Shown here piece by piece: positions 10,387 through 22,445 of a DNA stretch of 64,000 nucleotides; within the stretch, counting starts at the first letter, position 1; each line of letters opens with the position of its first letter. A program made the position numbers and the translations under genes. The notes under the pieces are model-generated. The model did not search any database. It was not told where the DNA came from and was given only the letters and a program-made list of their open reading frames with translations. Source of the stretch: Druceiella hillmani (lineage: Eukaryota > Arthropoda > Insecta > Lepidoptera > Hepialidae); contig JAYKKI010000032.1 in the NCBI GenBank assembly GCA_039881145.1, forward strand, positions 14,449,501-14,513,500, written 5' to 3'.

Positions 10387-10504
10387 TGTCCTTTTGTGTA
10401 AATTATCATGTCGTTTACTTAAATACTGTGCAATGTTAGTTTTGTTTGATAAATATTTTTAAGCAGTTTAAACTATATAAATCTTGTTTATTAATGTAAC
10501 TCAA
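10387..10504 (+). repeat. copia 5' LTR remnant
   Basis: About 118 bp that match 12342-12475, sharing TACTGTGCAATGTTAGTTTT, GTTTGATAAAT against GTTTGAATAAAA, and TTTAAACTATATAAATCTTG. It begins TG as LTRs do. It runs directly into reverse transcriptase sequence at about 10503 with no primer binding site, gag or integrase, so the 5' part of the element has been deleted. Confidence 0.7.
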
Positions 10505-10723
10505 ATTGGTTGTGTCCAAATCTCTATACGGTTTAAAACAAGCATCTCGTTGTTGGAGCAAGAACTTTACTAATTTTTTATTGAACTTTGATTGTGTTCA
10601 GTCACAACCAGACAATTGTGTGTTCGTAAGTAATTTTCATGCCATTAAAGCTTTATTGATTTTATATGTTGCCGATGCTTTGATTATGTCTCAGTCAAAT
10701 ATTGTACTAAACCAAATTGTAAG
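10503..10723 (+). pseudogene. Ty1/copia pol fragment: reverse transcriptase
   Basis: The translation contains SLYGLKQASRCW, the hallmark (S/K)LYGLKQ(A/S)xRxW motif of copia reverse transcriptase, followed by a DNCVF-type stretch and ALLILYVADAL, where the catalytic YVDD is changed to YVAD. It therefore lacks a catalytic aspartate. The N-terminal half of the polymerase is missing, because the 5' LTR abuts the fragment. The frame is interrupted at 10724 by a DNA transposon and resumes at 11300. It is a dead fragment. Confidence 0.88.
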
Positions 10724-11299
10724 GTACTTGCTTAGATTGAAACGAAAAGGAAAGATACGGTACGTTTTAATGGTGCACGTCCACGTAAACCAGGTCCAAT
10801 GGACCTGGTTGTGTTTTGTTGAATTCAGTCGTATGCGGACCGGCGGTTCGCATAGACATGGAGTTCATGAAATTAAAATTGCCAACATTTTCAGTGAAAT
10901 CGATCCAAAATTGCCTTTTAGTATTTTTACCACATCCATTAACAATTTACAAAACAAAAACATGACACATGAAGTTAATTTTTATGCGTAATTATATAAC
11001 AATATTACAAGTTTTCATAAAAATGGTTTCTTTCATTACCGTCATGTTTGAATGACAGCAGCACGCGCAGACGCCGTGAGAAGCTAAGATACTAACAATG
11101 CGTTTGATGCAAATTGTCAATCGCTCGCCCTGCAGTCACAATGCACTGCTTTGTCTCTTTCGATTAATTTTACATGTAGGCAATTTGTAATTGCAGCTGT
11201 GGGAGTTTGTGTGGGTGTGTTATACCTATGCTCGTTTTGTATTTATGTACAGTAATAGTGTACCGTATCTTCCCATTTTTTGTTTTAATCTAAGGGTAC
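10724..11299 (+). mobile_element. Non-autonomous DNA transposon flanked by GTAC, inserted in copia pol
   Basis: Flanked by GTAC at 10724-10727 and 11296-11299. Just inside lie inverted ends of about 35 bp: CTTAGATTGAAACGAAAA then GGAAAGATACGGTAC on the left, and on the right the complement of CTTAGATTAAAACAAAAA then GGGAAGATACGGTAC. Removing the element with one GTAC puts the copia reading frame back in phase across the junction, which strongly supports GTAC as a 4-bp target duplication. The interior has a perfect 11-bp hairpin at 10789-10811 and no transposase. The superfamily is not assigned. The open frame running from copia into it (to 10991) is a chance read-through. Confidence 0.8.
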
Positions 11300-12169
11300 A
11301 TGAAGCGAAGATTTAATATTAAAGAGTAGAATTTAAATTACTTTTTTAGGTTAGAAATTTTAAAAACTGATAATTCTGTGTTTTTATCAGTCAACGACAA
11401 TATATTAAGCAGTTAATAAATAAATTTAATATGAGTATGGCGCGTCCCTGTAATACATCTGTTGATGTAAATGTTCATATAAATAAAAATGTTGATAATC
11501 AGCAGATTAATTTTCACTACAGGGAGGCCATAGGGTCATTATTGTTTTTATCTACAGCAACTAGGTCAGATATTTCATATGGTGTCAATCTATTAAGTCG
11601 ATATACTTATAAGCCAAGTATACATCATGTTACTCAGATTAAGAGAGTAATTCGTTATCTTATTAAAACTAAAGATTTATGTGCAAAGTATCGAGGCGAT
11701 GAAAATTTCATTGGATAGCCAGACTTAGATTTTGTTGGGAATTTGGAAAATCAACCACTGGTTATATTTTTATATTGAATGGTAGTCCTACATCAAGAAC
11801 TGGTCAAAAATAATTTTGTATTGCCTTATCGACAACTGAGGATGAATTTAAGGCTGGATGTGAAGCTGCCAAGAATATTTTATGGTTAAGACACTTTTCA
11901 AAGAAATTGATATTAGTCAGAACTGCATAACTCTATGTATTGATAATGAAAGTACTCTTAAAGTAAACTGGAATATTTATATCCAGTTTACCTCAAGAAG
12001 ACAAAGCACATTGATTTTAAATTTCATTTTATTAGAGGGACCTCCCTCACAGCAAAAGTTAATTGATATTAAGTATGTACAAAGTTAACAACTGGCTGAT
12101 ATTTTTGATAAGGCTCTACCTACTCCTAAATTTGGACATATAAGAGATGTAATATTGTCTGTTATGTAG
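11300..12169 (+). pseudogene. Ty1/copia pol fragment: RT thumb/connection and RNase H
   Basis: Continues the copia polymerase after the transposon insertion. There is a FNIKE and LGLEI-type segment with frameshifts (11310-11365), a YIKQLINKFNM stretch, then YREAIGSLLFLSTATRSDIS with GVNLLSRY, the classic copia connection domain (11431-11718). RNase H-type sequence follows at 11882-12088, and LADIF, KALPTPKF and a terminal stop lie at about 12092-12169. Several frameshifts and a TAG at 11716-11718 break it. Last comes the 3' LTR remnant. Confidence 0.88.
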
Positions 12170-12341
12170 TTTACTGATAACTTATTTTTATTTGAAGCAG
12201 GCAAACTTAAGTATTTTTTGTTATATAAAATTTAATGAGAGTATTTGATTAAATTTTATATTTTTACTTCGCTTTTTGCATGTTTGCCAGTGCCTAAGTT
12301 AAATAAAGAAAAAAATATAACTTACTAATTTTAACACTAGA

Positions 12342-12475
12342 TGCCGTTATGTAGAGTTACAGATGCGAAATGTCATGTCGTGTACTTAGATACTGTGCAA
12401 TGTTAGTTTTGTTTGAATAAAATATTCTAGATCAATTTAAACTATATAAATCTTGTTTATTAATGTAACTCGAAT
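12342..12475 (+). repeat. copia 3' LTR remnant
   Basis: Matches the 5' remnant at 10387-10504 but carries about 16 more bases near its start. It follows the pol stop after a purine-rich AAATAAAGAAAAAAA stretch (12300-12315) that could be the polypurine tract. A GAATAAAAT polyadenylation-like signal lies at about 12415. Confidence 0.7.
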
Positions 12476-12479
12476 TCTT

Positions 12480-13399
12480 ATTCTTTTATAACGGAATGTA
12501 ATATGAGCAGAGAGTGTAATTAAAACTTGACACACGAGTGTCAAAGTGTGTCACGTGTTCCACTATAATAAAAGTTTATAAAATATTTATTTGCTGCCAT
12601 TCTTAAAATTACTTTGATCATGGATGAATTTCTAGTTGAAATTATATTTATTATCTCACGTTTTATGAGCTCTAAGATCTAGAGTACAATAAAATTCAAC
12701 ACATTAATGTCAAAAATGTCTAAATAATAAATTGGAAATGAACAAACGCTAAAACGCAAAATGCGAAAATTATAAATTGGAAATGAACAAACGCTTTTTC
12801 ACAAAATTTTAAAAATCAGTGACATCTAACGAAAAATTGATTAATATTTTAAGGCATAAACTTTGGATTGCCTAGGGGAAATTTGGTGAAAGTTACTTTT
12901 GAGTTGGGCGATCACGGTTTCATTTTGGATAACCATACTGATTATTTCATTTATTTTTCTTTAATTAATTAGAATAAACTTATGTTGTTTTTACAAAGTC
13001 AGTTCAGTTAAGCTTACCTTTTGGTTTTATGTAGTGAAACAGAGTAGTCAAACTTTATAATTTCATGATAACCGTTCGTTTATTCGTCCCACATTTTTGA
13101 GTTTCAGGGCTAAGAGTAAATATTCATAATTTGATATGTAGATATCAATTTACAAGTATCATTTTTTAAATGGAGGGTGGTTATACAAATAAAGTTGGGA
13201 GAGAAAAAATATTTTCCTATGTCCCATTGAATTGAATATTAGTAGATAGATATTTTAAGATTACTTTAATGTTTCTATTGGCACTTATGCTACTAATATC
13301 GATGACGACCTAAAGATGAAACTGTTAAATCGAGAATATAATATGTTCCTAAATTTCTTCGATATCTTTGGTAGTTAATCTACGAATATCCTACACATG

Positions 13400-13400
<1 letters not shown>
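12480..13400. other. AT-rich DNA, nothing recognised
   Basis: No gene or well-defined element. A small direct repeat, AAATTGGAAATGAACAAACGCT, occurs at about 12730 and 12774. Confidence 0.4.

Positions 13401-13402
<2 letters not shown>

Positions 13403-13451
<49 letters not shown>
13403..13451. repeat. (AT)n microsatellite
   Basis: Pure TA dinucleotide tract. Confidence 0.95.
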
Positions 13452-13455
<4 letters not shown>

Positions 13456-14079
13456 TATATATTTCATGTAATTACGTGAAAATCCAATTAAAATTGGCTT
13501 TTTGGAACTGTTGACATCATAGAACAAAACACAAAGCACGTAAGAGAATTTAGCTTAGCCGAGATCCCTTTAAAACTAAGCGAAGTCAGGAAAACCTAAG
13601 AAGACAGGGGGTGGGCTGTCCCCTTGATTACTGTCTGTTTGTCATGTCCTCGTAGTTTCTAAAGTTTTAGCCCTACGTGCATGAAATGCTGCAAATGTCA
13701 TACTAAATAAAATAATACGTAGCAAGAACTATTTTACTTATTTTTTGACTTACATCCTTTTTTAAGAATTGGAGTTCAAACATTTTTCTTCTTCCATTGG
13801 GTGGTAAGAAGCATTAATCACTTTGTAAATTGAATATTAAACTGCAAACATACACAAAATCACTTTTATATATAATAGTAACATTCTTTGTTATGCAGGT
13901 ATAAATACTCGCTACGTAAAATACATTCCTTATAACGATACACGATACCTAGTTACGAGGTTATAGACATCCAGAAACATCAGCTGTTTTTCATTCTGAA
14001 ATTGATTTTTACATACTGCAAAATACATATGTTATATAAGATGTGCCTTTATACAGTAGAAGGTACCATATTTCTACAG

Positions 14080-14320
14080 TCTTCTCACATTCGCAGTGGC
14101 TACATTGCCACAGCGGATCCGTGAAGAAACTAGCATCGCCGGCGCGTGAAGGCTGCCACGATGGTATCTCAGGTAACCGTCGTCGGACAATCAGCTGACG
14201 CGGCGAGCGGCCGCATAATTAAAAGCAAACGAGTGAAATTGGTCTCGTGGTGCGCATCGGGCCAGGCTTATTGGCGGACGTTATGTGGCGCCCTGGGTAC
14301 GCCCGTAGGATGAATATGCG
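14080..14320. promoter_or_regulatory. GC-rich island, candidate conserved regulatory DNA
   Basis: GC-rich segment in AT-rich surroundings with GCGGCGAGCGGCCGCATAAT, a CAGCTG E-box near 14191 and ATAATTAAAA. It has no sustained open frame and no repeat structure. Composition and isolation suggest a conserved non-coding element, but this is inference only. Confidence 0.25.
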
Positions 14321-15028
14321 CATAGTTTTAAAGAGAACTCGTCTAAGCTAAACTCTTTTATCTACTTTGTGTTTTGTCCCATGATGTTGACTGTCACTGA
14401 AATGTCAAAAAGTTGCGAATGAAAGTATGACTTGTACATGCCGATTTCTTACTTTATTTTAATTTAAAAATAAAGTTTTATGTAAGAATATACTTAATGA
14501 CATGAAATATAGGTGTTCACGGTGTAACTACTACTGATATCAAAAGCAATCTAGCCTGCGTGTTCATTCTAGATATCATTTTTTTTTGTCAATTTCTTTA
14601 AAACCCGCACAAAAATATTAGTTATGATAACTATGTTTAAAATAAAATTATTCTTATCATTTCCTATGCTCCTTGGATGGAACGAAGGGAGTCTATGGTG
14701 CTTTGTCATGCCGATAGATTCTGGGCATAAACGATCGGCTACGCGTTTCTGCGCGGAGTGACCAGCCGATGTTGTAGCGTACAAAATGTATGATAAAGTA
14801 AAACTATATTTTTGTTGAATAAATATTTTCTTTTTTCTATCTTCCTATTGCGTCAATCAAAATTTCATTGAATTATTGAAGAGGAAATGAGTACTTCCCA
14901 GTTTTACTGGTGCATGATTGGGACGATATCGCTTCCTTTTCCTTTAAATATCCAATTTAACTGTTTAAAACACGGGTTCCATTTGAAACGTAAATGGTAA
15001 GGGGTGTTCATATTAGAATTTAGTTTAT

Positions 15029-15644
15029 ATTAATTACATAAATTCTATTCAGAGTTGACTAGATTAATTACATAAATTATATTCAGAGTTGACTAGATTA
15101 ATTACATAAATTCTATTCAAAGTTGACTAGATTAATTACATAAATTCTATTCAGAGTTGACTAGATTAATTACATAAATTCTATTCAGAGTTGACTAGAT
15201 TAATTACATAAAATCTATTCAGAGTTGACTAGATTAATTACATAAATTCTATTCAGAGTTGACTAGATTAATTACATAAATTCTATTCAGAGTTGACTAG
15301 ATTAATTACATAAATTCTATTCAGAGTTGACTAGATTAATTACATAAATTCTATTCAGAGTTGACTAGATTAATTACATAAATTCTATTCAGAGTTGACT
15401 AGATTAATTACATAAATTCTATTCAGAGTTGACTAGATTAATTACATAAATTCTATTCAGAGTTGACTAGATTAATTACATAAATTCTATTCAGAGTTGA
15501 CTAGATTAATTACATAAATTCTATTCAGAGTTGACTAGATTAATTACATAAATTCTATTCAGAGTTGACTAGATTAATTACATAAATTCTATTCAGAGTT
15601 GACTAGATTAATTACATAAATTCTATTCAGAGTTGACTAGATTT
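15029..15644. repeat. 34-bp minisatellite, about 18 copies
   Basis: Head-to-tail units of 34 bp (GTTGACTAGATTAATTACAT plus AAATTCTATTCAGA). Almost every copy is identical, with only isolated substitutions in copies 1 to 6. The homogeneity implies recent expansion or gene conversion. There are no unique spacers between units, so this is not CRISPR-like. Confidence 0.97.
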
Positions 15645-16509
15645 AAAACATAAAGCAATGAGAAAAGAATGTTCGACTTGTTTCTTTTTCATATCTTTTT
15701 CCTTTCTATTAAAATTATTTTGTTATATTTGTCCTTACTTTAGTTTCAAGCATAGGTTTGTTTTAGGACTCATATTATAAATAAAAACCTAAATCGTATT
15801 TTTCTGTTTATTCAGTCTTTCTGACAAATGAATTTCCTCGTTAATCCAGTTGAATTGTAAAGTATTATGATTTCTTTCGGAAGAAGAAATAGCTGATTAT
15901 TATAACTAGTCATTGTGGGCTATTTAATAACTTTTTTACTAAAAAAAACTTTTATTTTCTATTTGATTGACTTTTCAAATAGTTTCTTTGATTATACATT
16001 ATTAGATTTAATGTTTTTTAAAAATACATTCATTGAAAAAATTTAAAATAATTTTTGCATTTCAAACCGAAGTAGAAACTTTTAACTAATGTTAACTAAT
16101 TACTGCATACTCGTCATATATGATAAAATTATTTTTACTATTTAATTACGCTTTGTTTTGTGTAAATCAAGTAGATTTTAAAATTATTTAGATTTAGAAA
16201 TTAACGGAAAACTGGCTACATTTTTTAAAAGATATGTCCGTCTCTAACTCCGAAATGTCACTTTCCCTTCAAATTTGTATTTAGTTTGTGATATTAGAGA
16301 TTGAACATTATGTAATATATGTATATTACAAAATTTTTTTTCAAAATCTACCTTTTCAAACACATCTTGCGTTTTTCTACACTTCTCCACCAAAATCCCG
16401 ATTTAACCATACAGCCGCATGGTCATCTGAAGCTGAAACCAAATCAAAATGGCCATGTGTGTGTCTCAATGCTCCGCACGCGTTCTTATATTTGATTTTA
16501 TACGCGCTC

Positions 16510-16650
16510 TGTAATTAAACGGACTGCCTGCGCCGCTGCCGGTAATTACCGGCATCTACATGACTGTGGCGATATTGCGCCGCTTAATGAAGACGACGCT
16601 ATCTGGTTTCTGGTATCAACCGCCTTTATTGGTAGACGGTTTAAGTGTTG
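16510..16650. promoter_or_regulatory. GC-richer island with CCGGTAATTACCGG palindrome
   Basis: Contains CCGGTAATTACCGG (about 16540-16553), a perfect palindrome with a TAATTA homeodomain-type centre, inside a GC-rich stretch. The minus-strand frame 16546-16830 shows no domain. Candidate regulatory DNA only. Confidence 0.25.
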
Positions 16651-17109
16651 GCACTCGCCGCTATTAATTGTATTTTTATTAGTTTTATGCCAGCCAAGTA
16701 TCGACAAAGTACACTGCTTGACTTTCTTTAGAAACTGAAGTTGGAGATTCCTGATTAGTTTGTGTTTAGGAAAGCTTTCTAATGCTCGTAAAATTATGGT
16801 TCGTTCTGTATTTATCGTCATAATTATCAATTTGTCTTTTATACCGTTTTAAAATGTTTGTTTTTTTTTGTTTAGCACAAAATTTATGTGAGTTTTATAC
16901 ACATTGTTCGTGCATAAATATTAATCTTAGAAACCGCAGAAATATCAGAAAAAATTATAAATTTTGCCATTCCAGTAACAAAATATACTTTAAATAAAAA
17001 AATCAAAACAAACTTCGAATATTAAATCATGAAAAACAAATCATCGTTTACATATGTTTAAATGTTTGCTGAAATAAAAGATTTGAGCTATAAAAGTCTA
17101 CCTGTATTA

Positions 17110-17455
17110 TTACTAAAACTTGTAGCAAGAACTATAACGAACTTTGCATCCGAATTGATTTTTTTTTAAAAATAACTTGTTTTATTTTTTTATCTCTTAA
17201 AAAGTTTTTAATCATATTAATATTGGTCTCATGCCTATTCACTTTACTAAGTTAATAATTAAGGAAAGTATTTACTTAAAAGGCTATATTATCTGTAATA
17301 ATTGTAGCAGATATTATAACTTATTTTGCTTTGGTATTTAATTTTTTTAAAAATAACTTTTATTTCCCTCATTTCTTAAAAAGTTTTTAATCACATTTTT
17401 ATTGGTATCACGTCTATTCACTTTAATAAGTTAATCATTAAGGAAAATATATTTG
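17110..17455. repeat. 185-bp tandem duplication, diverged
   Basis: Two units starting TTGTAGCAAGAACTATAACG (17119) and TTGTAGCAGATATTATAACT (17304) share AAAAATAACTTGTTTTAT-like blocks, CTTAAAAAGTTTTTAATCA and CTATTCACTTTA. Their spacing is about 185 bp. Confidence 0.75.
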
Positions 17456-17869
17456 TATAATCAGACAATCAATTTTTGTATAAAAAATAAAAACCAGACG
17501 AGCATTTCCACTAGTCCTCGTTGAAATTAATGAAAGGGAAGCCAATATACGCAGTATTCCATGAAGTTAGTTATACAGGTACTGACCGTGTTCGACTGTA
17601 TTCAATTCTATTGATTAAAAAAGCAGTAACTCCATTGGTCTATCATGATAAATATTAAGTCACCACTTGTAAAATTTACATTGGTTGGAAATTTAAAAAA
17701 CGTTTAGTGTCATTTTGTTACAAAATGTGCAAGTTCACTTTTTATATACATATTTGTTTCGATGTTATGCTGTAATACTTTAACAAAACTTAAAGATAAT
17801 TAGCTAATGACATGAACCCGATAAATATTCAACAGTCATCATTGCTTTGCAATTATGTATTAAGACATG

Positions 17870-18010
17870 CTGTTCGCACGTGATTGCCCGCGGACGGCTG
17901 TGATATAACACGAGCGCCGCTAACGGGACGTGAAAAAGTGATTTTCATTGTTTTATTTGCAGAATCTTTACGCAAAACGGTCCAGTTTATTTTCAACGGA
18001 ACTTACGGGA
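17870..18010. other. Small GC-richer patch with short direct repeats
   Basis: GCACGTGATTGCCCGCGGAC is followed by two copies of ACGGGACGTGAAA (about 17922 and 18005). No gene recognised. Confidence 0.25.
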
Positions 18011-18171
18011 CGTGAAAGTTGTAAAAAAGTAGGCAATCAAAAGGAACGGTCTAAAATATCAAGGAAAGTCAGAGCTCTGCAAAAGCTGGAGCGATAGAAA
18101 AGAGGTCTATTTTTTGTTTTCGTGTCTAAAAAATATGTTTTTGTTTCTTGTCTTGGGAAAAGACTGTACAT

Positions 18172-18238
<67 letters not shown>

Positions 18239-18241
18239 CAA

Positions 18242-18307
<66 letters not shown>
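18172..18307. repeat. Compound (AT)n microsatellite
   Basis: About 135 bp of TA with TAC and CAAA interruptions. All overlapping open frames are Ile-Tyr artefacts. Confidence 0.97.
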
Positions 18308-18309
<2 letters not shown>

Positions 18310-18370
18310 CGAGTGCTTAGTACAACAATCAAAATATATTAATATCCGATGCTAAGGGCGGCACCCTTAT

Positions 18371-18392
18371 ATCATCATCATCATCATCATCA
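18371..18392. repeat. (ATC)n microsatellite
   Basis: Seven ATC trinucleotides, about 65 bp after the AT tract. Confidence 0.95.
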
Positions 18393-18574
18393 TATATATT
18401 AATACGCTAAGGTTAAGATGTTACACTCCCTTTTTAGAAAAAACCTCACAACTAATCCACATAAATTATATATCATTTTATAGATAATTGCTTGCTCTAC
18501 CGGCATCCACAACTAAAAAAATTATTATTGCTATTGTTTTTGCAAATTAATTAATTATTAAATTTATATACACA

Positions 18575-18755
18575 AAACAGCAATGCTGCCATCTAACGGC
18601 TCAACGTCAATATGATTGACGGTCGGTAAAATTTTTGTTTAATTTCAAATCCACTCACGTAAATTTTAGTAAAATATTTGTTTGATCTGTCATCTGAGCT
18701 TCATAATGGAATAAATAATGCGAAGACTTCGCACGGGTCACGCTAGTTTGAATAT
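18575..18755 (+). repeat. Decayed interspersed repeat fragment
   Basis: GCTGCCATCTAACGGCTCAA near 18584 and CGAAGACTTCGCACGGGTCA then CGCTAGTTTG near 18721-18750 resemble short blocks I recall from insect dispersed repeats. An internal GCGAAGACTTCGC hairpin is present. The family is not assigned. Confidence 0.35.
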
Positions 18756-19224
18756 TATTATTATAGTTCATGGAAGTTAAACAATTGAATTAAATAAGTC
18801 AAACAAATGAAATAAACGAACTACTCAAAATATTTTTTCTACTACTGTCACATAAATCGTCTACGAGCACATAAGTTGCCATGAGATGATTATTAGGAAT
18901 AATTTCTTAAAATATAAAGAGTTTTGAGCAGCCATTTGGTATAAGTTCCTGCGAAAGCGATTGCATTACCGCGATTAAAAACTGGGTTGTTTTGGGTAAA
19001 ATAGAATAAAACTTGAGATAAACATACAAGATATGCCAATTGTACAAACATCACCGCTACACAATACTTCCCTTTTTCAATATCCCACGATCGCACACAC
19101 ATGAACGCGTGCCGAGTTTCCACCCACCTATAACTTACACTAAATTACAGAGCAAGATATTATCACCGCAGAACCTCGGGCGTTTTCACTTAAATTTGAA
19201 TATAAGAGTTAAAATTACCTTATT

Positions 19225-19380
19225 GTTTGTATCGCAGTACGTAAGGGGTGCAGGCGACCCCGGCCGCTATCTGCCAGCGAGATCTGGGAGGCTATTATTG
19301 TTGTGTGGACTGACGTATTGCCGAGGGGTTGTATAGACTCCGCTTGTACGTGTGGTGGAGTCGGTTAAGGGTTATATTAT
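19225..19380. promoter_or_regulatory. GC-rich island
   Basis: GC-rich segment with CAGGCGACCCCGGCCGCTAT and CCAGCGAGATCTGGGAGG. The short open frame 19040-19336 carries no recognisable domain. It could be regulatory or an old repeat fragment. Confidence 0.2.
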
Positions 19381-20245
19381 TTTTATTTTATTTATTGACT
19401 TCTGCATACAACATATATTCAAGCTGTCACAAATAATAGATCTATGACTCCTAGAATTATTTTTTGGCAATCTGTTTCTTAAAGTGATAAAAATCAACTT
19501 AAAACTTTAATGAATTAGAGGAAGTATTTTATTATAAAATATTTTATTAAAAATAAACTGCATTATTAAATGCTTACTTAACAATTAAGGGAACAAAAAA
19601 TCTATATTAAATAAAAAAATTTGAGTATTTGGATATTAGCTATAAAATTCAAGAGAAACAGTATAAATTGAATAAATCTTAAAAAGCATTGGCTTACGAA
19701 TTTCCTAAACGAGTTACTTCGTAAAGATGAAGAAGTAATGGTAAAATACTTTAAAACCATCATACACAACTAATGTTGATACTGAGAAATTTTACTTGAT
19801 GATAATCGTATTGGTTTATTTTGTAAACAAATTAAAACCGGTTAATATTTTTAAATGGATTCTTACATATACGACAATTTTTATGAAAATATTTTTACTA
19901 ATTGTAATGTATTCTACTAGTTAAGACAAGTGTCTCTATATTCGGAAACATAGTTATTTAAATGGTGATTTTAGTAACAGTAAAAATGGTTAAAAAATTA
20001 CGTTATCTATTTTGCTCATATATTTATATTATATATTAATCTCGTTTCTACACCGGGTATTCTGCTAAATAACATAATGAAAACATTACAAGTTTTAGTT
20101 GATTACAATTTTTAAAATTAATTTTTTTATAGATGGTTTATTTCTATAAAAAAGATGACGTACTCAAAATATGGACAAAGTTTTTATACACTATCTGGAA
20201 GTCAAGGGAAAACTCAATTTAGTCAAGTTTTCGTTTAAATGTAAT
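19381..20245. other. AT-rich DNA, nothing recognised
   Basis: Long AT-rich stretch without coding frames or repeat structure visible by eye. Confidence 0.45.
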
Positions 20246-20249
20246 AAAT

Positions 20250-20630
20250 TTAGCCGACCCTTAACCGTATTGCAGCTTTAAGCTTCTGTCACAACACAGC
20301 GACCGGTCGAAGGTGACCCGCCTCTAGCCGCAACGGGCGACCTAAAGCCTCGAAACCCACTTATACACCCGCGCCTCCATCGCTAGCACGGTCGATCTTT
20401 ATCTCAAACCGTAACAAACTATCAGCGGCGGGCGTCGGGCACGCAGATCACGTAGACCGATACGGCGATTCTGAGGGGAGCTTTCGTGCGGCGCCGCGAG
20501 CTTTTTGTCGAAAGCTTCGGTTTAAAAAGTGTGAAGTTGACGATTTGTTGTGAAGGGTTGTGTGGGGGATGAGTTATGGGTGTGGTTGACTGTTTGGTAG
20601 TTCCGTGATTGATGGTCTTTTTGTGAGAAG
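20250..20630. promoter_or_regulatory. GC-rich island, promoter-like composition
   Basis: About 280 bp of high GC (20260-20540) with many CpG dinucleotides, followed by AGCTTCGGTTTAAAAAGTGT and then a G/T-rich stretch (GGGTTGTGTGGGGGATGAG). A similar composition switch, GC-rich then G/T-rich, occurs at 24230-24480. There is no open frame of note. It could be a CpG-type promoter or a conserved element; no transcript evidence is available. Confidence 0.25.
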
Positions 20631-20639
20631 GCAGTTATA

Positions 20640-22300
20640 GAAGATATGAATTTTAGTATATATTTTAAAATGATCTCGAAAAACTTAACTTATTACTAGG
20701 GGTTGAACTCATAAAATAAAATCTAAGTGCAGAAGTAAGAGCAAAACTGACAAGGATATATTATTTTACGTGTAGTATAGTAATTTAAGTCTCTAAGTTT
20801 TGATTTACATAAAGTTCAATTTTAAACTTTAAATGAAAATTTTCAATTAATTTATCTCACTACTCATACTCTACATACGATTCCTACGATAATATAAAAT
20901 TATATGTCCATTAGGTTGGTAATGTTTCACTAAATATTTTATAATAGATTATGGTAACTAAAAAAATCTGCCTTACGTATTATTAAAGAAGTTTCGTTCT
21001 TAACGCTGTCGCATAAGCTCTTTTCTGCAATACTACTATCTACGATCGATTTATATCTTAACTTTATATTCCTTAACTTTTTACTTGTTTTCCTTCTTAC
21101 ATATAAAATTAATAAAAAAACAGCCAAATGCGAATCAGGTTCGCTCATCGAGGATTAATGCCTCTTTCGAAGTTAAATTATTTTATTTATCATAAGTCAT
21201 CATTGTAACAATATGGAGTTCGTAGAGCATAAAGTATTTACTAATACCAATACAATTAAACAGGGGGATGCATTATCGTGAATATGTCAAAAACTATGGC
21301 ATCTCGAGTCATAGTTATAGTTTTTCTACAACCTATGCGTATGATTCTAAAACCAATGGTAACACTGCCTTTTCTCAATGTTAGGTTCAGTAGTTTCAGA
21401 AGCATGGGCGAAAACATATTTTGTTGCACATTTTTTAGTATATTTTTTTTACATTAAAAACATTATATACAAATTTCGTTTTAAATTGTAAATTTCCTTA
21501 AAAAAATACTCATTATTTCCTTTTATGGACTTCACCATTATTCCTAACAAATTAACATTGTAAAATTTAATGTAAAGTCGCACACATATTAATTATTTTT
21601 TTATGTTTTTTTAACTTGACGTATTTATGCATTACTTTTGCTATGTATTTCCTTTGCTTATTATCGTAATAAAATCTTAATAAATTATATACACATGTAA
21701 AGGTTAAACAAATTCAAAAATGTCATACGGAAATAAAATATCTAATCAACATTAGGAAGATCCTGTCATATAATATACAGTATTTATAATCTATATTATA
21801 TAACATCGACTGAGTCAAGAAAATAAAATTATATATTTTTTTAATTATGGTGTGGAATATCAACAAACACGTTATTTCGTTAATACAAACTTGTTATTTC
21901 GTCATGTGTTTAACCTGTCTAGAGTATAGCTAATTTTAATAAAAACTTATACAGTTTTTTTATTAAAAAATGGGACTTTTTAAATTATTTTTTAACTTTT
22001 TTTTAATGGAATTCTCCGTCCCTTTTTACAGTGTCCTAAAAACTTGGTCATTTAAATCAATCCACATTCTATTTTGCGCAAAATTATATACAGGTATAAA
22101 AAGATAAATATTTTAATAAGGAATAAATTACAATAAATAAAACTTTCATATTTCTTAAATGCATTCCCGAACATATACCCTTACCCAGTAAAAGCTCCAA
22201 AACTCCACTAATTACAAGCTAATTAAAAAAATAACATCAATCTGCTGACGGTATAACAATAACCACGATAAGTTCCACTTAACAAGTGTTTAACATACGC
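20640..22300. other. AT-rich DNA, nothing recognised
   Basis: No gene or clear repeat. The minus-strand frame 20939-21148 has no recognisable domain. Confidence 0.4.
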
Positions 22301-22304
22301 CGAG

Positions 22305-22445
22305 GGCCGACGCAATATCCATAATGGCCGTTGGAATTAATGTTGACAAACTGCCCTCTTCCGTTTCCGCAGGGCGCCGCCCGCCCATGCGCTCTAAACC
22401 TCTTTATGCGATTTTAATTAATGAGTTTGTTGCATCGATATGAAC
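22305..22445. promoter_or_regulatory. GC-richer island with homeodomain-type sites
   Basis: CCATAATGGCCGTTGGAATT then AATGTTGACAAACTGC, a GC-rich core (GCAGGGCGCCGCCCGCCC), and TTTATGCGATTTTAATTAAT. The mix of TTTATG and TAATTAAT cores with a GC-rich centre looks like a developmental enhancer. Inference from motifs only. Confidence 0.3.

Noticed and set aside
10724..10991. C-terminal extension of the copia RT frame as a fusion protein
   Set aside because: The extension lies entirely inside the inserted inverted-repeat element and is a chance read-through.
15029..15644. CRISPR-like array
   Set aside because: Units are contiguous 34-bp tandem repeats with no unique spacers, and the genome is eukaryotic.
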